A stretch of 43,475 nt of DNA from a virus. Shown in pieces: positions 33,559 to 39,847 of the stretch. Where the stretch lies: positions 1 to 43,475 of the IMG/VR virus record IMGVR_UViG_3300027911_000006, one strand, 5' to 3'. Position 1 is the stretch's first letter; each line of letters starts with the position of its first letter. Made by a program: the position numbers and the translations under genes. The notes below the pieces were generated by a model. It had not been told where the DNA came from. It searched no databases and saw only the letters and a list, made by a program, of their open reading frames with translations.

Positions 33559-33818
33559 TTCTCATTAGCCTTTCTTAGTATTGCTCTAGCAAATTCAATC
33601 CATCCTTCATTTGAATCAATAAGGTTTGTAACTGCATTTCCTGTTTCAATTATTTCCTCATCTGTTAGTGTCTTTGCTTTCAACGCTTCTATTTCAGCTT
33701 GTTGCTGGCGTAGCATGGTATCTGTTTCGTTTCTAATCCACATTGACAATTCGCCTTGTTCAAAGGCTTGTTTATCAGCTAGTTCATTTGCGGAGCTTTG
33801 CTCTGGTTTAACGTTCAT
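33555..33818 (-). CDS. Small coiled-coil protein
   Basis: A protein of 87 residues with a helical, glutamine-rich core (ETDTMLRQQQAEIEALKAK), followed by SNEGWIEFARAILRKANEK. The ending matches that of the protein at 33107-33334. This pattern 'LTDEEI---.......W--FARAILRKA' is typical of a phage family whose members carry such C-termini. Function is unknown. Confidence 0.65.
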   Translation of the reverse strand: MNVKPEQSSANELADKQAFEQGELSMWIRNETDTMLRQQQAEIEALKAKTLTDEEIIETGNAVTNLIDSNEGWIEFARAILRKANEK

Positions 33819-34011
33819 TACGAGCCTCCATCATTGCATTGGCTAATGAATAAGCCAATTCTGTTATTGCTTGGTCTGAATAATCATTGTGTGCTTCATT
33901 GAGCAAACCCTGCAACGCTTTAGCTGCAAAGTAATCACGCAAATCCATGCCTTCATCGTTTGGTGGCTGTCCGTGTTGTTGAACCCAATTTACTGTAGGA
34001 AACGCTTTCAT
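33808..34011 (-). CDS. Small phage protein with DLRDYFAAKAL motif
   Basis: A protein of 67 residues. GMDLRDYFAAKALQGLL (21-37) is a motif widespread in small phage proteins of unknown function; the N-terminus (MKAFPTVN) also matches that family. It overlaps both neighbours by a few bases. Role is unknown. Confidence 0.7.
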   Translation of the reverse strand: MKAFPTVNWVQQHGQPPNDEGMDLRDYFAAKALQGLLNEAHNDYSDQAITELAYSLANAMMEARNER

Positions 34012-34295
34012 AATCCTTGCTCCACTTCTCTTTGTGCAATAGACTCTGCACGTTTTTCCATGTAGTCATAAGAGATTGACCATATCTTTCTACCAAATTT
34101 ATCCCACTCTTTATTGGCAAGAAAATCATTTAATGTTTCACGGTCATCTTTAGATGCTTCTGATAGTGCCTCGACTAGGTTGTCAAGGTTGTCAGGGTCA
34201 CACTCTTCTGAACTACTCATTAGTTGGCTAATACGGTCATCCATATAAATCTCCTCATCCTCACCAGCGTATGCTGCGTTCATCCACTTTTCCAT
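34008..34295 (-). CDS. Acidic protein, first gene of the minus operon
   Basis: A protein of 95 residues from ATG 34295, chosen for the strong AAAGGGGAAG ribosome site; a longer frame exists upstream without one and would run into the promoter. Very acidic (EDEEIYMDDRISQLMSSSEE, DPDNLDNLVEALSEASKDD), it resembles DNA-mimic or inhibitor-type early phage proteins only in charge. It lies directly after the extended -10 promoter at 34328-34357. Confidence 0.65.
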   Translation of the reverse strand: MEKWMNAAYAGEDEEIYMDDRISQLMSSSEECDPDNLDNLVEALSEASKDDRETLNDFLANKEWDKFGRKIWSISYDYMEKRAESIAQREVEQGL

Positions 34296-34327
34296 TTTTA
34301 CTTCCCCTTTCGTGTTTACGAGATTCC

Positions 34328-34357
34328 AATATAGCATACAAATTTCTCTTGTGTAAA
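34328..34357 (-). promoter_or_regulatory. Promoter of the minus-strand operon
   Basis: Read on the minus strand: TTTACA (34357-34352), 18-base spacer, TATATT (34333-34328), both 5/6 matches, with TG one base before the -10 (extended -10). It should start a transcript about 25 bases before the ribosome site of the gene at 34295. Its -35 overlaps that of the divergent promoter. Confidence 0.65.
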
Positions 34358-34377
34358 ATATCTTTTGAGTGTATCAT
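34349..34377 (+). promoter_or_regulatory. Candidate divergent promoter for the regulator genes
   Basis: TTGTGT (34349-34354), 17-base spacer, TATCAT (34372-34377, 5/6). The expected start is near 34384, almost at the ATG at 34386, so the first message could be leaderless. The -35 shares 34352-34354 with the minus-strand -35, so the two polymerases would compete. Confidence 0.45.
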
Positions 34378-34385
34378 TTTTACAA

Positions 34386-34535
34386 ATGACTAAATACATA
34401 GTTCACGACGAGTTCGGCCCACTTAGGGTATTTGATAACAAAGAAGAAGCTAACCAGTTTTTACAGCCTGGTTGGTGGGTTGAGGTCGTCAAGATACCCA
34501 AAAAAGTCTATAAATTTGAAGATGCTCCTTTTTAA
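34386..34535 (+). CDS. Small hypothetical protein, first gene of the plus early operon
   Basis: A protein of 49 residues. MTKYIVHDEFGPLRVFDNKE then ANQFLQPGWWVEVVKIPKK is a pattern found in small phage proteins of aquatic phages, with no known role. No ribosome site precedes ATG 34386; with the promoter at 34349-34377 translation may be leaderless. The next gene follows after 30 bases with a good ribosome site. Confidence 0.6.
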   Translation: MTKYIVHDEFGPLRVFDNKEEANQFLQPGWWVEVVKIPKKVYKFEDAPF

Positions 34536-34565
34536 GGAGAGTTGTAGCACCATTTAGGAGATTTT

Positions 34566-34769
34566 ATGAGTCAAGATAGGTTCTATGAGCCACTGTTATA
34601 TGTTGTAAAAAAACACGGTTCCCTCAATGCCTCGGCAAAAGCCCTAGGGATTAGCCAACAACGCATATTCCATTGGAATAAGGCTAAAGTCATTCCAGAT
34701 GAGTGGAAGATTATTTTGCATAAGAAGTATGCCGTGCCGTATAAAAAGTTTTTCGAACAGCTTGAATAA
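34566..34769 (+). CDS. Cro/YdaS-like helix-turn-helix regulator
   Basis: A protein of 67 residues. VKKHGSLNASAKALGISQQR (14-33) is a helix-turn-helix with the recognition helix GISQQRIFHWNKAKV, followed by IPDEWKIILHKKY, matching the Cro/YdaS-type layout 'IP-e---i'. The TAGGAG ribosome site is close. As the only small repressor-like gene at the divergent promoters, it is the prime candidate to bind the dyad elements at 35341 and 43206 or the iterons at 35195. Confidence 0.8.
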   Translation: MSQDRFYEPLLYVVKKHGSLNASAKALGISQQRIFHWNKAKVIPDEWKIILHKKYAVPYKKFFEQLE

Positions 34770-34804
34770 TTTTTAGAAAGTGTGTTACCATTCCTTCATG
34801 ACTG

Positions 34805-34920
34805 TGGAAAGTCATGTTGGTATCGGTAAATAGGCTCCATTCACATGGGCTGGAAAATCATAGTAGCCGATACTATTACCAAACTTTCCACGCTCCAGTC
34901 CAGTTGAATGGGGCTTTTTT
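34805..34920 (+). promoter_or_regulatory. Switch-like leader with alternative hairpins and terminator
   Basis: Terminator form: 34833-34853 can pair with 34895-34914 over about 20 bp with a few mismatches and G-U pairs, followed by six Ts (34915-34920). Alternative form: TGGAAAGT (34805-34812) pairs with ACTTTCCA (34883-34890), TTGGTA (34817-34822) with TACCAA (34877-34882) and TATCGG (34821-34826) with CCGATA (34867-34872). The alternative stem traps one side of the terminator inside its loop, so the two forms interlock or exclude each other, as in attenuators or riboswitch platforms. Confidence 0.6.
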
Positions 34921-34934
34921 CATTCCTTGGGCGG

Positions 34935-35114
34935 GTCTTAGATGGACGGCTAAAAACACCAGCGTCTAAGATACAAGTGCTACTGGGGGATAGTTGATGT
35001 AATAGCACACAAATCGGTGGCGAAGCTAGTGCCGATTCAACGAACGACTGGCGGGTGACGAGAAACTCAACTGAGTAGACCGTTTGAAGGGACATCTAGG
35101 AGGCTAGGTGTCTC
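34935..35114 (+). ncRNA. Candidate structured RNA, chain of hairpins
   Basis: No open frame of size explains this stretch. Stems visible in order: 34935-34944 with 34963-34972 (10 bp), GTGCTA 34977-34982 with TAGCAC 35003-35008, AATCGGTG 35012-35019 with 35030-35037 (8 bp with G-U), CGAACG 35041-35046 with CGTTTG 35081-35086, ACTCA 35065-35069 with TGAGT 35072-35076, and an 11-bp stem 35089-35099 / 35104-35114 closing a GAGG loop. Local GC content looks higher than in flanks. It could be a non-coding RNA, a recognition site for replication initiation, or a ribozyme; no known RNA family is recognised. Confidence 0.5.
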
Positions 35115-35175
35115 GAAATCTAACCAAGTATCCCCGTAACAATAAAGTAAATTAATATCAAAAAGACAGCCTATT

Positions 35176-35190
35176 GCCTAAAATTTAGGC
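35176..35190. other. Inverted repeat next to the iterons
   Basis: GCCTAAA (35176-35182) and TTTAGGC (35184-35190) form a perfect dyad with a single central base, 5 bases before the first iteron. It is a candidate binding site for a dimeric protein or a cruciform. Confidence 0.55.
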
Positions 35191-35194
35191 ACGG

Positions 35195-35249
35195 ATTGTA
35201 AAGTTAAAAATCGGGATTGTAAAGTTATTGGGCGTTCATTGTAAAGTTA
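35195..35249. repeat. Three 12-bp iterons, candidate replication origin
   Basis: ATTGTAAAGTTA occurs exactly at 35195-35206, 35216-35227 and 35238-35249, with start-to-start distances of 21 and 22 bases, about two helical turns. Same-face direct repeats are typical of iterons bound by an initiator. A strongly AT-rich stretch (about 35250-35345), suitable for unwinding, follows, and the helicase and prim-pol genes lie just downstream. An operator array for the Cro-like protein is the alternative. Confidence 0.7.
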
Positions 35250-35340
35250 TGACTTATTAAAGAGTCCTTAAATAGGTTAAAGCCTTATTAATGAATCATT
35301 TAACATACTTTTTTCTTATTAACATTGTTGTGTGTTAATA

Positions 35341-35368
35341 CTGTATATCCATACATTAGGGAAAGTCC
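35341..35368 (+). promoter_or_regulatory. Dyad-containing control element before the helicase gene
   Basis: CTGTATATCCATACATTAGG followed by GAAAGTCC. The first part has the dyad TGTAT-4-ATACA (35342-35355). The whole 28 bases recur with two differences, inverted, at 43206-43233 upstream of the minus-strand genes. Each copy points toward a gene block, so it is likely a shared operator or part of a shared early promoter. Confidence 0.65.
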
Positions 35369-35417
35369 TAGTGCAAATAGTAATGAACACTAACTTTTAT
35401 TTTGAGATAATAAAAGA

Positions 35418-36866
35418 ATGAAGAACAATTTAAGGCAATACCAGGTCGATTCCATCAACGACCTTAGAAAATCTATTCTCAAAGGACACAAGCGCATAGT
35501 GTTGCAGCTCGCAACTGGCGGGGGAAAAACCACAATCGCTTCAGAAATGATAAGAAAAGCCAATGAAAAGGGTAAGAAATGTCTATTCTTGGCAGACCGT
35601 ATTGAATTAGTAGAACAAACAAGTAAAAGGTTGGATTATGAAGGTATTGAACACGGAATTATTATGGCGAATCATCCTCGCTATAAGCCTTATGCTATTA
35701 ACCAAGTATGCTCTCCACAAACACTGGCTAGGAGACCTACTCCTCCTGCCGATTTAGTCATTATTGACGAGTGCCATGTGGCTTATGGTATTCACCGTAA
35801 GATGATGGAAGCAATGCCTAATACAGTCTTTATTGGACTATCTGCCACTCCATTTACCAAAGGGCTTGGAAAGATGTATACGAACCTAGTGATAGGTGCT
35901 ACTACATCCAAACTGACAGACGAAGGTTATCTCGTCCCCGTCAAAGTCTTTGCTCCAAGTAAGCCAGACCTTTCCAAAATTCGCACTATCGCTGGAGATT
36001 ACGACGAAAAGGAGCTTTTCTCCCGTGTCAATAAACCAAAACTCGTCGCAGACATCGTAGATACTTGGATAAAACGTTCTGAGAATCGTCCAACAATCGG
36101 CTTCGCTGTCAATGTAATCCATAGTCAAGTTCTCTGTGAACAGTTTAAAGACAGAGGAATACGTGCAGCCCATATTGATTCATATATGCCTAAAGCAGAG
36201 CGTGAACAACTGGTAAAGGATTTTAAAGACGGATATGTTAAGGTTCTATTCAACGTAGGCATTCTTGATAAAGGGTTTGACTATCCTGAAGCATCATGTC
36301 TCATTATGGCACGACCTACTAAGAGTTTAATGGTGTATATACAACAAGCAGGGCGTGTGTTACGTACACACTCTAGCAAAGAAGACGCAATTATTCTAGA
36401 CCATGCAGGAAACACACAAGCTCATGGATTTGTAACCGATGATTTACCACAGGAATTAGATGATGGCACTAAAAGGAAGGTGGAAAGAACTGAAAAAGCA
36501 CAGGAAGAGAAAGGGAGGATATGCCCTTCGTGCGCTTTTGTCAGGAAAAAGCATGAGTATTCGTGCCCATGTTGCGGATTTGTTCCGAAAAAGAAAGATG
36601 CGGGCGTTGCTGTCCAAGAGGGCGACTTATTGGAGGTTACCAGGAAGAAGGTAACAATGGATGACAAACAAAGACTATACTCAGAATTACTTTATGTAGA
36701 AGTAGAAAAGGGATATAAGAGGGGATTTGCAGCACAAATGTATCGTAACAAGTGTGGAGTATGGCCTAAAGGATTAAATGACGTTCCTAGAATACCCTCA
36801 TTAGATACACTTAATTATATTAAATCACGCATGATTGCATTTAGACACGGAGCTAAACGGGCATGA
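35418..36866 (+). CDS. SF2 DEAH/RadD-like helicase
   Basis: A protein of 482 residues. Motif I LATGGGKTT (31-39), motif II DECH (117-120), motif III SATPF (142-146), motif VI YIQQAGRVLR (307-316). After the two RecA folds comes a zinc ribbon with C369, C372, C383 and C386 and then a helical tail. This layout matches RadD/YejH-type helicases and phage replicative or recombination helicases. It directly follows the candidate origin. It may open the origin or remodel branched DNA; a hexameric replicative helicase is not recognisable elsewhere, so it could be the main one. Confidence 0.85.
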   Translation: MKNNLRQYQVDSINDLRKSILKGHKRIVLQLATGGGKTTIASEMIRKANEKGKKCLFLADRIELVEQTSKRLDYEGIEHGIIMANHPRYKPYAINQVCSPQTLARRPTPPADLVIIDECHVAYGIHRKMMEAMPNTVFIGLSATPFTKGLGKMYTNLVIGATTSKLTDEGYLVPVKVFAPSKPDLSKIRTIAGDYDEKELFSRVNKPKLVADIVDTWIKRSENRPTIGFAVNVIHSQVLCEQFKDRGIRAAHIDSYMPKAEREQLVKDFKDGYVKVLFNVGILDKGFDYPEASCLIMARPTKSLMVYIQQAGRVLRTHSSKEDAIILDHAGNTQAHGFVTDDLPQELDDGTKRKVERTEKAQEEKGRICPSCAFVRKKHEYSCPCCGFVPKKKDAGVAVQEGDLLEVTRKKVTMDDKQRLYSELLYVEVEKGYKRGFAAQMYRNKCGVWPKGLNDVPRIPSLDTLNYIKSRMIAFRHGAKRA

Positions 36867-36900
36867 ACGCATTAACGCATGAAGGCATGAACGCATGAAA
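36861..36900 (+). repeat. Five tandem 8-bp repeats spanning a gene junction
   Basis: GCATGAAC, GCATTAAC, GCATGAAG, GCATGAAC and GCATGAAA follow without gaps. The stop of the helicase lies in unit 1 and the start of the prim-pol in unit 5; the variant unit 3 supplies GAAGG as the ribosome site. The array likely grew by slippage from a single ATGA stop-start overlap. Confidence 0.9.
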
Positions 36901-37713
36901 GCAGTAGACCACGCTATACAATACGCAGAAAAAGGATGGCACGTATTACCATTGCATTCCGTTATTGACGGAAAATGTACTTGTGGTAAGGTAGGATGCA
37001 CTAGCGCAGGTAAGCACCCTCAAACTATGAATGGATTAAAGTCAGCAAGCATTGACCCTAATACAATTCACGCATGGTTTAAGCACTGGCCTAAAGCTAA
37101 CATAGGGATTGCAACAGGGGCGATTTCTGGTATTGGAGTAGTAGACATAGACCCTAAACATGGTGGAGAGGATTCATTTTTTGAACTTACAACAAAATAC
37201 GGTAAAATACCTGACACAGTGGAAGCAATTACCCAGTCTCAAGGCCGTCACATTATTTTTCAATACGAAGAAGGCTTTAGGACAACGGCTGGTAAGCTGG
37301 GTAGAGGTATTGATACTCGTGGCGACGGTGGTTATATTGTCGCTGCGCCATCAAAGGGGATTTTGGGAGAATATCAGTGGGAAGCCTCATCTGAGCCAGA
37401 CTCATGCCCTATTGTCAAAGCACCAGCATGGGTATTACAATTACTCAACAAAGACAGAGAACTGGAATTTGCTTCCGAGAAAATCATGGAAGGATTGCGA
37501 AGTTCGTACCTGTGTAGTATAGGTGGGGCATTAAGAAGTAGGGGGGTTTCATTCAAAGCCATATTAGCTTGCTTAGTAGAGGAAAACTTAGCAAGATGTG
37601 AACCGCCTATGAGCAATACAGAAATATTTACGATAGCTAGAAGTATGATGAAATATTCTCCATCCGTGGAGCAAAATAAGTTAAGGATAAGCAAAAATGG
37701 CAGTATTCATTGA
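36895..37713 (+). CDS. Prim-pol (bifunctional primase-polymerase-like)
   Basis: A protein of 272 residues, shorter than full-length forms that carry a fused helicase. Visible: GWHVLPLH (14-21), a zinc-type loop CTCGKVGC (28-35) with GKHP, the catalytic DID in VVDIDPKHGG (D84, D86), GRHIIF with H119, and RGIDTRGDGGYIVAAPS (137-153). The end (VEENLARCEPPMSNTEIFTI and on) is a PriCT-1-like segment. It makes primers and perhaps short DNA at the origin, working with the upstream helicase. No separate replicative polymerase is seen in the genome. Confidence 0.87.
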   Translation: MKAVDHAIQYAEKGWHVLPLHSVIDGKCTCGKVGCTSAGKHPQTMNGLKSASIDPNTIHAWFKHWPKANIGIATGAISGIGVVDIDPKHGGEDSFFELTTKYGKIPDTVEAITQSQGRHIIFQYEEGFRTTAGKLGRGIDTRGDGGYIVAAPSKGILGEYQWEASSEPDSCPIVKAPAWVLQLLNKDRELEFASEKIMEGLRSSYLCSIGGALRSRGVSFKAILACLVEENLARCEPPMSNTEIFTIARSMMKYSPSVEQNKLRISKNGSIH

Positions 37714-37888
37714 CATTCAAGCAGTAATCACAATGTTTAAGTCCACCTATCGTAATTCTTATTTGCGTGGTGATGAGATAGCTAAAATTATTGAGTTGAG
37801 ATATGGACAGCAAGAGCAAAAATCGTCAGCTTATGCCAGAAACGGCAAAAGTAGTGGATTACTTCAGGACGGTCTTCCCGAAGATTAA
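37697..37888 (+). CDS. Possible small protein overlapping the next gene
   Basis: A protein of 63 residues (51 if started at ATG 37733). The part FKSTYRNSYLRGDEIAKIIE looks like a normal small helical protein, while the C-terminus shares 86 bases with the next gene in another frame and reads like a shadow (SSAYARNGKSSGLLQDG). It fills an otherwise empty gap after the prim-pol. I keep it at moderate confidence. Confidence 0.45.
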   Translation: MAVFIDIQAVITMFKSTYRNSYLRGDEIAKIIELRYGQQEQKSSAYARNGKSSGLLQDGLPED

Positions 37889-38000
37889 AGTAATTTATGC
37901 AGAGGAGGGTGATTACCGTATTGGTAAAAAGCCCGATGAGAGTAAGAGAGTAGTATTTAAAGGCTATTACGAGCCACCTAAGAAAGGTAAGAAAAAATGA
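37803..38000 (+). CDS. Small basic hypothetical protein
   Basis: A protein of 65 residues. PETAKVVDYFRTVFPKIKVI followed by YAEEGDYRIGKKPDE and a KKGKKK tail is a pattern repeatedly seen in small phage proteins near replication genes. Function is unknown. It is followed by a 4-base overlap with the next start. Confidence 0.65.
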   Translation: MDSKSKNRQLMPETAKVVDYFRTVFPKIKVIYAEEGDYRIGKKPDESKRVVFKGYYEPPKKGKKK

Positions 38001-38242
38001 GTGAAAAAGAACCAACACCAATTAAAGACTTCCCTATGGAGTCGGCTATGATGTCTGATATGGTGGCTTTAAGCGTTATTGAAGCTATGGTATCAAGCGA
38101 TTTAGGAAAGTCATTAGAACATCCAATGCAACAAATGACGGCTATTGGATTTGCCTTTGCTAAAGAGTTCCTAAAGCAGCGTGAAGAATGGCTAAAGCCT
38201 AAAGAAGAAGCACCAGCAGCAAGCCCAATCATTACGAGCTAA
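37997..38242 (+). CDS. Small hypothetical protein
   Basis: A protein of 81 residues, Met-rich (MESAMMSDMVALSVIEAMVS) and helical, with a charged middle (KEFLKQREEWLKPKEE) and an Ala/Pro-rich tail. It overlaps the upstream gene by ATGA and precedes the glycosyltransferase genes by 4 bases. No family is recognised. Confidence 0.6.
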   Translation: MSEKEPTPIKDFPMESAMMSDMVALSVIEAMVSSDLGKSLEHPMQQMTAIGFAFAKEFLKQREEWLKPKEEAPAASPIITS

Positions 38243-38246
38243 TCAC

Positions 38247-38858
38247 ATGATACCTATTGTGGTTTGCACTATTGGCTCTCGTAGCCTGGGAGTGCTTCAG
38301 ACTTCCGTAAAAATCTATAACCCTGATGTCAATTTAATGATATTTGAGGGATTTATGGGGAACTTTGGGGATGACTATAACGCAGTCATGGAGCTGGCAT
38401 TTAGAGACTATGATGAAATCATCATTGCTAATGACGATATAGTTCTCAATCCTGATTCTTATCGCTTACTGATAAACGATATAGAATTTCTTAAAAATAG
38501 ATTCCCTCGTAACTTGGGATTTGTTGCAGCACGTTCTGACAATGTAAGGCCACATCAAAGCATTGTTCATCAAAAAGAGCAAAATATTATACACGTTGAA
38601 GTAGTTTCCCCTTTGTTTGCTTATATCAGTAAGGAAGCATTTTCTAAAGCTAAATTCCCGCCCACTAATTGGTTCTCAGATGATGTTATGTGCAGGGATT
38701 TAGGAAAATTTGGCTATCAACATTTTATTTCTCGTTCTTACGTCCATCACGCAGGGTCTCAAACTATTGGCGTAGATTATGAAAAGCTATTAGAAGAACC
38801 TAAACAATGGATTGAAAACAATCGACCAGAATACTTTAAGGAATGGTATGTCTCGTAA
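38247..38858 (+). CDS. GT-A-fold glycosyltransferase-like protein 1
   Basis: A protein of 203 residues. The N-terminal strand MIPIVVCTIGSRSLGVLQTS, the DxD-like NDDIVL (62-67) after DYDEIIIA, a middle SPLFAYISKEAF and the acceptor-side FSDDVMCRDLGKFGY and YVHHAGSQTI match the GT2-type fold order. It lacks membrane spans. A second enzyme of the same fold follows with an 11-base overlap. Target may be DNA, virion or host surface; see findings. Confidence 0.72.
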   Translation: MIPIVVCTIGSRSLGVLQTSVKIYNPDVNLMIFEGFMGNFGDDYNAVMELAFRDYDEIIIANDDIVLNPDSYRLLINDIEFLKNRFPRNLGFVAARSDNVRPHQSIVHQKEQNIIHVEVVSPLFAYISKEAFSKAKFPPTNWFSDDVMCRDLGKFGYQHFISRSYVHHAGSQTIGVDYEKLLEEPKQWIENNRPEYFKEWYVS

Positions 38859-39546
38859 AATAATGATTGGAACTCCTTGCTATGATGGCAAATTGGAGCT
38901 GGACTTCATGGTATCTATGTTTAAAACAATGGAGCTATGTGTTTTAAATGATATACAAATGACCCTCAAGACTATTGTAGGGTGCTCATTGATTCAGAAA
39001 GCACGTGATGAGCTATTTCGCATGGCTTATGAAGCCGAAGTAGATGACCTTATCTTCATTGATTCTGACCAAGGATGGACTCAAAAAGACTTTGGTAATC
39101 TAATCTCCCCTACTGTGGACGTTATCGGTGGTGCAGTAGTGTCTAAAAATGACCTTATTCACTTCAATGTGAAGACTTTTGAGAAGAAATATGACTTTTA
39201 CTATGGCCTGATTGATGCAAGGGCAGTAGGAACTGGCTTTATGCGTATTTCTAAACGTGCCATTAAGATGATGTGGGAAGCATCGGAAGAATATAAAGAC
39301 GGAGATAAGACTTACCGCCATGTATTCGAGACTAAAGTAGTAGATGGTCAATTATTGGGTGAAGATGTTTGCTTTTGCCAAAAATGGCGTTCATTAGGTG
39401 AAAAAGTCTATGTCCATCCTGAAATTAGCATTTCTCACACAGGAAAAAAGACTTGGCACGGTGATTTCAAAAAGTATGTAGAAATTGCCAACCAAAATTG
39501 GGAAAATCAAAATCACTTGGAAACTAAAAATGATAAGTCAGCGTGA
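38848..39546 (+). CDS. GT-A-fold glycosyltransferase-like protein 2
   Basis: A protein of 232 residues from ATG 38848, chosen for the AAGGA ribosome site at 38836-38840. MSRKIMIGTPCYDGKLELDF starts a nucleotide-sugar fold; IFIDSDQGW has D72-x-D74 as metal-binding DxD; GTGFMRISKRAIKMM and GEDVCFCQKWRSLGEKVYVH follow in the GT2 order, with a final HTGKKTWHGDF. It overlaps the upstream glycosyltransferase gene, so the two are translated together. Confidence 0.78.
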   Translation: MSRKIMIGTPCYDGKLELDFMVSMFKTMELCVLNDIQMTLKTIVGCSLIQKARDELFRMAYEAEVDDLIFIDSDQGWTQKDFGNLISPTVDVIGGAVVSKNDLIHFNVKTFEKKYDFYYGLIDARAVGTGFMRISKRAIKMMWEASEEYKDGDKTYRHVFETKVVDGQLLGEDVCFCQKWRSLGEKVYVHPEISISHTGKKTWHGDFKKYVEIANQNWENQNHLETKNDKSA

Positions 39547-39847
39547 TATTGAGAAGGCTCTAGACTTTTTGAGGGATTCTGCTGAATCTGCAGCCATGAA
39601 TAGGTCTAATCGTGTTTACATGGAAGAATATCGTAAGTCTCTAAAGGCTCAGTTAATGTCAGAAAATTTAGATATGCCTGTAAATGCTCAAGAACGAGAA
39701 GCCTACAAAAATGTAGAATATATTACACATTTAGAGGCTATGAAAGAGGCCATCTACCAAGATGAAAAGCTCCGATTCTTAATTGAAGCTGCAAAAACCA
39801 AAATATCAGCATGGCAAACAATGGAAAAGGCTGGAGCTAATGTCTAG
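39530..39847 (+). CDS. Helical hypothetical protein
   Basis: A protein of 105 residues from ATG 39530 (TTGGAAACT upstream). MISQRDIEKALDFLRDSAES then AKAQLMSENLDMPVNAQERE-type segments and YITHLEAMKEAIYQDEKLRF define a helical family present in many phages just before nuclease or resolvase genes. Function is unknown. Its stop overlaps the start of the truncated copy at 39840. Confidence 0.65.
   Translation: MISQRDIEKALDFLRDSAESAAMNRSNRVYMEEYRKSLKAQLMSENLDMPVNAQEREAYKNVEYITHLEAMKEAIYQDEKLRFLIEAAKTKISAWQTMEKAGANV

Larger units (their letters stand above)
32884..33576 (-). repeat. Repeated 18-base leader before four small genes
   Basis: The minus-strand sequence AAGAAAGGCACAAGAGAA lies immediately 5' of the ATG of genes starting at 32883, 32995 and 33110 (copies at 32884-32901, 32996-33013 and 33111-33128), and a variant lies before 33558 (33559-33576). 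Three copies are preceded by CAATACT or GCAATACT. In two copies the same bases also encode the end (AILRKA-EK) of the upstream gene; in the other two they are non-coding. It carries the ribosome site. Confidence 0.8.

Noticed and set aside
32884-33576. CRISPR-like array
   Set aside because: The repeated 18-mers are at gene starts with coding sequence between them, of unequal length, and no cas genes occur; the Cas4-like nuclease at 29086 is a phage recombination-type enzyme.
34935-35114. Group I intron or self-cleaving ribozyme
   Set aside because: No interrupted gene flanks the region and I could not place a conserved catalytic core; kept only as an unnamed structured RNA candidate.
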